Positions 57,307 through 64,000 of a stretch of DNA of 64,000 nt are shown here, piece after piece. Below the pieces are notes generated by a model. It saw only the letters and a program-made list of their open reading frames with translations. It was not told where the DNA came from and made no database searches. The DNA is from Prostheceraeus crozeri (taxonomy: Eukaryota; Platyhelminthes; Polycladida; Euryleptidae): NCBI GenBank assembly GCA_907163375.1, contig CAJQUW010005533.1, positions 25,001 through 89,000 of the forward strand. The letters run 5' to 3'. Made by a program: the position numbers and the translations under genes. Position 1 is the first letter of the stretch. Each line of letters opens with the position of its first letter.

Positions 57307-57729
57307 TACTATAATTTTTCTAATTCCTACATTCTTTATATTTTCTATCAATATAAACACTTGGCCTATTCCCAGATTTTCTAATTATTATAGGAATTAT
57401 AGCTATCTGTCGAGGGCATAAATTGGAGGATATCAGAGGCCGCTCAGCGCACGAAGATATCTTCGAGTTTATGCCCGACGACAGATAGTTGTAATTTCTA
57501 TTCATGCTTGAACTATCATGTATTAAAAAGCCCTTGTGGCGAGATCCACAGATGTCGATGAACGAGTAATAGCATTGAAATGAATAAGATACATGTAGAT
57601 ATACGACATGGCATAAATGGGAAGTTGCAGCTCCGTTGAAAATACATTGAAATTGGCGGGCATCAATTGGAAATTTCCGATTTATGCCCGGCAACTTTGA
57701 TAGAATGCCATGATGTAAAGGCATGAATA

Positions 57730-57876
57730 GCTATTTGCGCAATTAGTGCATAATTGCCTCTTTATAGCATTCCACGAGTTAGATATCTGAAATACCCGAG
57801 CCCGTAGGGTGAGGACGATTTAAATCCAGCGAGTTGAAATGCTATGATGAAGCAATCTCATGCACGAGTTGCGTAG
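57730..57876. repeat. Short palindromic MITE, copy 2
   Basis: Begins 'gctatttgcgcaatta' and ends 'cacgagttgcgtagag', similar to copy 1 ('ttatttacgcaac', 'gcgagttgcgtaag'), with a central 'cccgagcccgtagggtg' in place of 'cccgaaggacg'. More diverged and less palindromic than copy 1. Confidence 0.4.
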
Positions 57877-58598
57877 AGAATTTGATTTGACGACTTGCTA
57901 TGATGATCAAGGACAAATTGTGATTGACATGTTGATTATCAAGAGTATTTGAATAGCAATTAAGCTTCATCAATCGTGAAAATATCTATTCACAGATCTA
58001 CATGTAGTATATACTAAAGCGCAGGCTTGCCGTTGGGATGAATTTCAAGCCCAATCCCAATTAGAATTTCCATTGGGATCCCAATAGATCATAATCTCAA
58101 TAGCCTACTTTAGAGCTAAAAACGTGCTCAAGTTGACCCCAAGCTGCATCGATGCTTGACGCTTAGGCCAACCATATGCTACTTTTCGAATTTCACGAGG
58201 GCCACTGACGTAGGCCTAGGACTATACTGGCCTTAACAATATTAGAGGCTTAAATTTATTTTACACAATTCTGTATAATAGGCCTACTGTATGGCTAAAT
58301 TTTTCACCGAGACTGCCTTCACCTAAGAGCTTATAGGGGCCTACGTGTATAGCTGATATGTATGTACGAGCTACAAGCACACTAATTAATTAACATTATT
58401 AATTAAGCCTATATCGGATGTTGCGTTGTTAATACACAGCTCGCCACACGGGCTCTTTTTTAAGCCATTGTTCCTACGCAGTATCACACTGTTACAGCGT
58501 CATACTATTGCCGTTTCAATCAATGCCTCATACGCACGCGCAGAGCACAAGTCGAGGCACAAGAAGGGCATAGAAATAAACTGTTTATCTGAAGTTCG

Positions 58599-58798
58599 CT
58601 AGAATGGAAATTGACTCAAGGTCGCGGCACATCCGGGGGAACTAAGTTGGGGCATGAATAACCAATGAAAAGCTTCGATTTACTCATGTGACTGATTCTA
58701 ACCCAATGATACAGACGTTGGCAGGTGCATCTAAGTGAAAATGCGTGCGATTTATGTGCCGTTATTGTGCATTGCATGAAGCTTAATTTCCATTCTAG
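58599..58798. repeat. 200-base inverted-repeat unit
   Basis: Perfect 14-base inverted ends 'ctagaatggaaatt' and 'aatttccattctag' inside the outer hAT-like element. No target duplication was identified. It may be a MITE or an internal palindrome of the host element. Confidence 0.4.
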
Positions 58799-58925
58799 AG
58801 GTTTTATTGTTGTCAATTTCTATGAAGAAGGGCTCCGATTTAAGTCACTATTTTTAGCAACTAGGGTAGTTAAAGCCATAGAGTTGGGTTAAAGCTGACT
58901 GTGTCAATTGTGTGAATCACACTAA

Positions 58926-60233
58926 AGCTCCATTCAGACAGGCGACACGACACGGTAGCGACACTGTCAATCATTGCAGTCAATTGCAGTAGTTATTTCA
59001 AGATTATATGTAAACCTGCCTGCGCGTTCACATAGACCACGCGACATGAACGCGACATTCGACGACACACTCCTCGCTCAGAAAAATATTCTGAAATTCT
59101 CGGCGACCTATGTTAGAGATAGGAACTCCAAAATTTGTCATGTCGCGTGAAGTCGCTGGTTTGCCCCGCACATCTGCAGGTGGCTGAGACGAGAATGACT
59201 TGACAAATGATTTAGGATCATAGCTTTCTGTGCAGGAGCACAAAAATGTGTAATGGCTGGTAGTCAGAACGAAAACAAAATCATTTGCTTTTCGTTTTGA
59301 GCTTGCGATACCTGAATATTTGTGTAGAGAAAAACATTTGCTTCAATTTGATATCAAACATGACAAGGAAATGTGTGGAGATAAATGTGTGAACAAACCT
59401 AATAAATACATCTCATTGTTTACTTGCTTCACGATTGTATTATTGAAATTGAATTACTGTAAACCTTGATGTGAGTTGAAAGGGATGTTATTGAGAATGA
59501 ATGTGATTAAAATAAATATGACAAGCCGTCTCATCTGCTGTGAAAGCGAACTCATCATTTTTTGATAATCCCTATCGATTTGTGCATGCACAAATTTTGT
59601 GTGACAAACAGCTGCATTGGAAACTGAACGCAAGTTGTCATCATTGTTCATATTTCATTTTGTGACAGCTTGTAGTAACTATCAAATTAAAGCAAGGGCC
59701 TCTCCCTTCTCAGCCTTCAATGTGGCTCCTCTGCCAAATGCGCCTTCTTTGCTTTCGCCAATGTAGATAGTAGAAGGATAACACAACCTCTGCGTCTGAC
59801 ATCATTGCAAGGATATGCAAACTCAATCATGTGCTAGACCCATTTTACGCACAAATAGACAAAAGCATGACCTCACACCATCTTTAACCCAATGAAATTT
59901 CTTCAAGCTGACGCCAATAACTAAGCATGCTTGGTGAAAAGGATCAGTTACTGATGAGTAATTGAATCACAAAATATCAACTAAAATACAGTTGATAACC
60001 GAACCATATTTGTATTCGTTTGAAAGCTGATCATGCAAGGAAGCTCATCGTGATAATAAAAAAACACAATAATGAGTAATAAGATATTTATGAAAAACGT
60101 TAATGATTCTGTGTTAATTTGTCGCGTGAATGCCGTCGAAATGTCGTCAGAGCGTCGCCGAGTTGGTCTGAACGGTGTCGTCAATGTCGCAAGGTGTCGC
60201 TGTCGTGTCGCTGTCGCCTGTGTGAATGGAGCT
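58926..60233. mobile_element. Harbinger-like non-autonomous element (TAA duplication), nested
   Basis: The ends 'agctccattcagacaggcga' (left) and 'tcgcctgtgtgaatggagct' (right) are flanked by TAA on both sides (58923-58925, 60234-60236). Subterminal 'gtcgcg' and 'gtcgctgtcg' motifs are repeated. A three-base TWA duplication with 'CCATTCACAC..GCGAC'-type ends is typical of PIF/Harbinger. No transposase is recognised in its 1308 bases. Confidence 0.75.
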
Positions 60234-61173
60234 TAAGAGCTATCAATGCTCGAATTTGAGAGAGGCAAAGTTAGACTGAAGACACAGCAAGATGAACTGC
60301 TCAGTACAACCCGAAAACATTTGTAACGTAATGACTGGTCAACGATTACATGTATATTTTGTTGCGAGAGGGTTTATTGGGATTTATTGGGATTGGGGTG
60401 GATTTTTGGTAGCCCAATCCCAATAGCTATTGGGATCCCAATTGAGATCCCAATCCCAACGGCAAGCCTGCTAAAGCGGGACAATAGCACTCGTAATTGG
60501 CATAGATTACGCTCCTGGAGTAAATATTATTGGAGTGCATTGGAGTAAATATTATTTACCGCGCGCGAGCAATAATCTGATTTATTTGTCTCGGTGCATG
60601 TATTGCAGATATCCTATCGCTTTATTTGACCTGATACACAAATTCCTCTTTGGGAATATTGAGATTGCTAATGCAAAAATGCTCCAATATGTGCAATACA
60701 CAGGTACTTTCTTCATAAAGACGAAAATACAAATTCTTCAAATACATTTCAAGTACAAATGCAAAATTATTTGTCCAAAACTTGCTCTTAATAAACAGAG
60801 CGCTTCCATAAAGCAGTTAGAGAGAATTTCATGCTGACAGTCGAAAGCGGTGAATCTCCGCGACTCAACTCAAGTGACCCAACTCCGGAGGCAGTAGCCA
60901 ACGAACGCGTTACTCTCGAGTATTACGCAATCAATAAGACAAACTCGACTTCTTGCTCATACTTCAAGTAGCGGATTCTCTCTCTGACCTCTGAAGTACA
61001 TGATGGAAAGGAAGATTTAACGAACTATTTAACTGGCAGTCTCTGCTGACTTGATATTGAAATTACGAGAAATCAATAAATTCATAGCAGGAGCAATTAG
61101 TTGTCAGCGATTGACTATCGATGAATCTTTGATGAGTTTCGAGTGATTTCAGAATTCTCTTGAATTCTCTAGC

Positions 61174-61250
61174 GACGTCGATAGCTCAGTTAATGAAACC
61201 TGCATTATGAGGTATAATGATCGAAATGTTCTTGGTTCGAGAGCTGGTGG
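61174..61250 (+). repeat. tRNA-like sequence (SINE head or pseudogene)
   Basis: 'tagctcagtta' (A-box match) is followed 50 bases later by 'ggttcgagagc' (B-box match). Stem pairing is poor, so it is not a functional tRNA gene. Confidence 0.4.
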
Positions 61251-62529
61251 TACAACTTTACCAAACTGAGGAGAAATAGATAATGGCAAATGAGTGGAAG
61301 GAATTTGCTGATTTCAATAACTTTCCCATGTTAATTTATTCAAAAAGAATTCTGATGTAAAATTGTGACGTAAACTTCCCAAACTGTGATGTAGGCAAAT
61401 GGACATGAATGCCTTGATGCTTTGTTGCGCTTATCGACAGTGCTCCTCAATCATTACGATCTTTTCTTAGACCAAAATGATCGCAGAGAATGTTCGTTAT
61501 AGAATTCATATAGCATTGTCATACAATTAGGCCGGGGATGGATTAGAATCTCATTATCGCGAAATTATTTGATAAAATAACATCCAAAGTTTTCGTCTTC
61601 GTTACAAGACTCTACTTTATGAACAGTATGAAGAGGTTATTTCTAGATCAGATGAAATTACAGCGAAAGTGACGAAATTGCGTTTGAAAGTCAATCAAAC
61701 GAATATCAAGCGAATATGTCATCACACTATCAACAAAACAGGTCGATGAGAGAATAATGACACAGGATAAAGTAGACTCCTTCAAGTAAACCAGTTTGAT
61801 TAGAGGACCATTTTGCTCAGTCCCCATCGATTTCCTGTCTGTCTCCATATGTTCTACTTCTGATAAATGAACTAGCCCGCTCTCTGGACCACGGATCACA
61901 CCATTTGTTGTCCCATCTCTAGAATGGACCCCCGCTATTCTGATATTTTTATACAATTGTACGAGTATATTTATAATATCTGGAACTAGGTTTGCTGATC
62001 TTTCATGCAATTTCATATCGATCTGTACTGTTGCGCAATTTGTTTAGCACTTCTGCATGTGTCGATAAACACTATAGGATGCCAGAAAATGCTCTCGTGT
62101 GTACATGGTTGCGATATAACTTCATTCTGATGTCATAGTGACTAATCACATTTTAATGAGCTTTGAAGGAGGGGAAGAATTAAACTCAAATAACGATCAA
62201 TCAATACAGAGGGAATGATCAGAATGATTGGTGAGGACTTTGAAATAGTGGATCTGATTACAAATATTGACTCAAGTTCACAGCGTAATCTTGCGGCATT
62301 CGGAGCTAGCAAATGCTGCTGGAAATTGCACAGGGATTATCAAAAATTGATTGCAATTGAATTGCTCTTTCCAATCAATTAATTGAAATTGAAGTCGAAA
62401 CAAGGAAATAATTGAATTTGGTAGTGGTGATGTCCAACAATCAATCAACTAAATGAACAAGCGATTATTCTAACACGGTCGTATTAGAATCCATAATACA
62501 TGTTTATCATGAGTCATGCTTGTTGACAT

Positions 62530-63015
62530 ATACAGTATGATAATGATCGTAATGAAAGCATCGCAAATGAAAATGTCGTTTATGAAAACATCGTAACATA
62601 AAAGATATTGCATAAGTTGAAGGAGGGAAAAACATGGTTTGACGATGTTGTTTATTTTGTTCACCGCTACAATTTTCGACCGCTACTTTTTAATAAAAGA
62701 TATTGTAACAAGAACATTGTGAATGAAAAATGTCGTTAAAAAATTCGAATAGCCTACATAAAATTGTTATCAAACCTTTTGAAAATATTGATATCTACAT
62801 GTGTGTTTACCCCGAAATCAAAGATGATATCTCGCAATAGGCCTTCTAAACTCTCCCACTGATTCGAACAGATTCTCCCTTCTATAATTAGCATGGATAT
62901 ATGCTATAGATCTTCTTGGAAAAGCGTCTTCATTTGAAAAATCTTTTACGATATTTTTAATGTACGATCTTTTTCAGTTACGATTTTTTCATTTACGATG
63001 TTTTCAATTAAAACC
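62530..63015. repeat. Inverted repeat of 'aatgaaaacatcgt' words
   Basis: The left part has 'cgtaatgaaagcatcg', 'aaatgaaaatgtcg', 'tatgaaaacatcgt' in series; the right part has 'cttttacgat', 'cagttacgattttttc' and 'atttacgatgttttc' in reverse orientation. Looks like a foldback element with 13- to 14-base repeated words in its arms. Confidence 0.45.
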
Positions 63016-63144
63016 GCTAAACAGACATAGGGCCTATAGTGAAATGTAGTATAAGTTATGACATCATTATGGACAGTAGAGGCTACTTACGGGTACGGAC
63101 GAAGAATTAACAAAAATTGCTTGCAATTTAATTGCTGTGTTCTA

Positions 63145-63245
63145 TCAATTAATTGAAATTGAATTACTAAGCAATCAATTAATTGAAATTGAATTACTAA
63201 GCAATCAATTAATTGAAATTGAATTACTGAGCAATCAATTAATTG
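63145..63245. repeat. Tandem repeat, 30-base unit, about three and a half units
   Basis: Unit 'gcaatcaattaattgaaatt' + 'gaattactaa' is repeated with at most one or two changes. Related 'caattaattgaaatt' words occur at 62370-62395 and 63690, so this family spreads over the last 1.5 kb. Confidence 0.8.
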
Positions 63246-64000
63246 AAGTTTATTAAGTGACTAATTAATTGATTGAAATTGGAATTTCTGAGCAAGCTAA
63301 AAGTTGAAATCCAATTAATTTTTTATTATCCTTGGAACTGCATGTATCAAGGTTAATTAATTTTAAACCCTTTTTTATGTATCGGTATTCAACATTGTTA
63401 ATACAATACATATATTGTAATAGGGGCCTATGCAAAGATTTTTCACTTTTCAGTATGCAATGTGTACAATGTACTTAAAGTAGACACACAAATTCACCTC
63501 CTACAGAGGTAGCTACGAATTCACAACCACACAATATTCAGCTTCTTGACAAGACTTCGAATTAGCGAATCACTTTTAATCAGTCCCTTTGATTGCACAC
63601 TAAGCGGAGCAGAGGTTGGAAAAAATTAATTACAATTTAATTGGCTTCACTTTTTGCTAATAATCAATTTAATTGGATCACATGAGCAATCAATTAATTG
63701 CAATTCCTTATCATTGTCAAATCTAGGTTGATCTTTCCACTGCTGACTGACACTTGATTGATTAATAGTTAGCACGTTGGTTCCAGCATATAGGCCTACG
63801 AAGGTGCATTAAAACACTCACAGAAATAGAATTTGCCTTCAATCACATGCATGCATTTTCTGCATCACTATGTTCGTTAAACTAATTTGCGTGATATAAC
63901 ATGCAAATGCAGTGATAGTAATATCAGGCAATGACTGATAATTGATATTTATGTTCTCCTTTATTCTTCAAGCGAAATATTTTCCGGTTCAACACTGAAG

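Larger units (their letters stand above)
56339..57485. mobile_element. Compact Penelope-like element: GIY-YIG gene between inverted ribozyme-bearing arms
   Basis: The left arm 56339-56672 and right arm 57150-57485 are inverted copies of about 335 bases with few differences. Between them is one open frame for a GIY-YIG endonuclease. Each arm contains a hammerhead-type ribozyme, a hallmark of Penelope-like long repeats (established knowledge). No reverse transcriptase is present, so this is a reduced remnant of a Penelope-like element with its long repeats in inverted orientation. A 29-base segment 'ataattagaaaatctggg...' is repeated at 56309 and 56436 around the outermost piece of the left arm. 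Confidence 0.75.
58022..60470. mobile_element. hAT-like element with perfect 8-bp target duplication, host of a nested element
   Basis: The inverted ends 'caggcttgccgttgggat' (left) and 'caatcccaacggcaagcctg' (right) are flanked by 'ctaaagcg' on both sides (58014-58021, 60471-60478). Subterminal 'ccaatcccaat' words occur in both ends. Without the nested 58926-60233 insertion it is about 1.14 kb and non-coding. The 8-bp duplication and CAG-type end indicate hAT. Confidence 0.85.
51719..64000 (+). other. PDE4: PDE4 intron, downstream part to window end
   Basis: No further PDE4 coding exon was recognised. Gene-free parts with nothing assigned: 51720-52090, 52560-53310, 54000-55890, 57880-58010, 60480-61170, 61260-62330, 63250-64000. 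A 79-codon minus-strand frame at 54442-54681 (MAGATGKGRPPFSVTVTCLG) has no recognised match and is not called as a gene. Confidence 0.6.

Noticed and set aside
1-64000. CRISPR arrays, bacterial operons, rRNA genes
   Set aside because: None seen; splice sites, eukaryotic transposons and PDE4 exons show animal nuclear DNA.

Overview
The window looks like animal nuclear DNA, probably from a marine invertebrate. It is AT-rich and mostly non-coding. It carries split exons of an animal cAMP phosphodiesterase (PDE4/dunce) gene and is packed with eukaryotic mobile elements: a Polinton, an RTE-type LINE, Penelope-like elements, hAT, mariner, pogo-like and Harbinger-like transposons, foldback elements and tRNA-derived repeats. 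I cannot name the species. The frequent 'taggcct' words and the mix of elements are only a loose hint of a marine group.

Layout. Positions 1-12.6 kb, perhaps to about 14.85 kb, hold a Polinton/Maverick-type virus-like element treated here as a fossil. Its left end lies outside the window. It carries a double-jelly-roll-type capsid relic, an adenain-type protease relic, two related structural-type genes, a family B DNA polymerase and several small genes. The most unusual part is a minus-strand cluster at 1526-2784: an intact reading frame whose two halves both resemble the TATA-binding protein saddle, beside two paralogous frames that each look like a tandem pair of PC4-like (transcription coactivator p15) folds. 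Several frames are open, but the element as a whole is broken, with roughly half a dozen breaks. From 13.5 to 14.8 kb there are degenerate repeats with long G runs, possibly the right terminal region of the same element.

From 17.8 kb onward the host gene is PDE4 on the plus strand. A coding exon at 18427-18923 ends in UCR1, and a 113-base exon at 51606-51718 carries the end of UCR1 and stops at the residues MASNK. The 32.7 kb between them is intronic and full of transposons. The two exons are not phase compatible, so at least one small exon between them was not located. The catalytic exons lie beyond the window.

Several insertions are resolved by their target-site duplications. A 2352-bp hAT element (30618-32969, perfect 8-bp duplication) sits inside a pogo-like element (30019-33269, TA), itself between Penelope-like fragments. 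A Harbinger-like element (58926-60233, TAA) sits inside a hAT-like element (58022-60470, perfect 8-bp duplication). A compact Penelope-like remnant (56339-57485) consists of one open GIY-YIG endonuclease frame between two 335-bp inverted arms, each carrying a hammerhead-ribozyme sequence. Three copies of a 0.7-kb foldback family, a nearly intact RTE LINE interrupted by a single in-frame amber codon, and many short repeats fill the rest.
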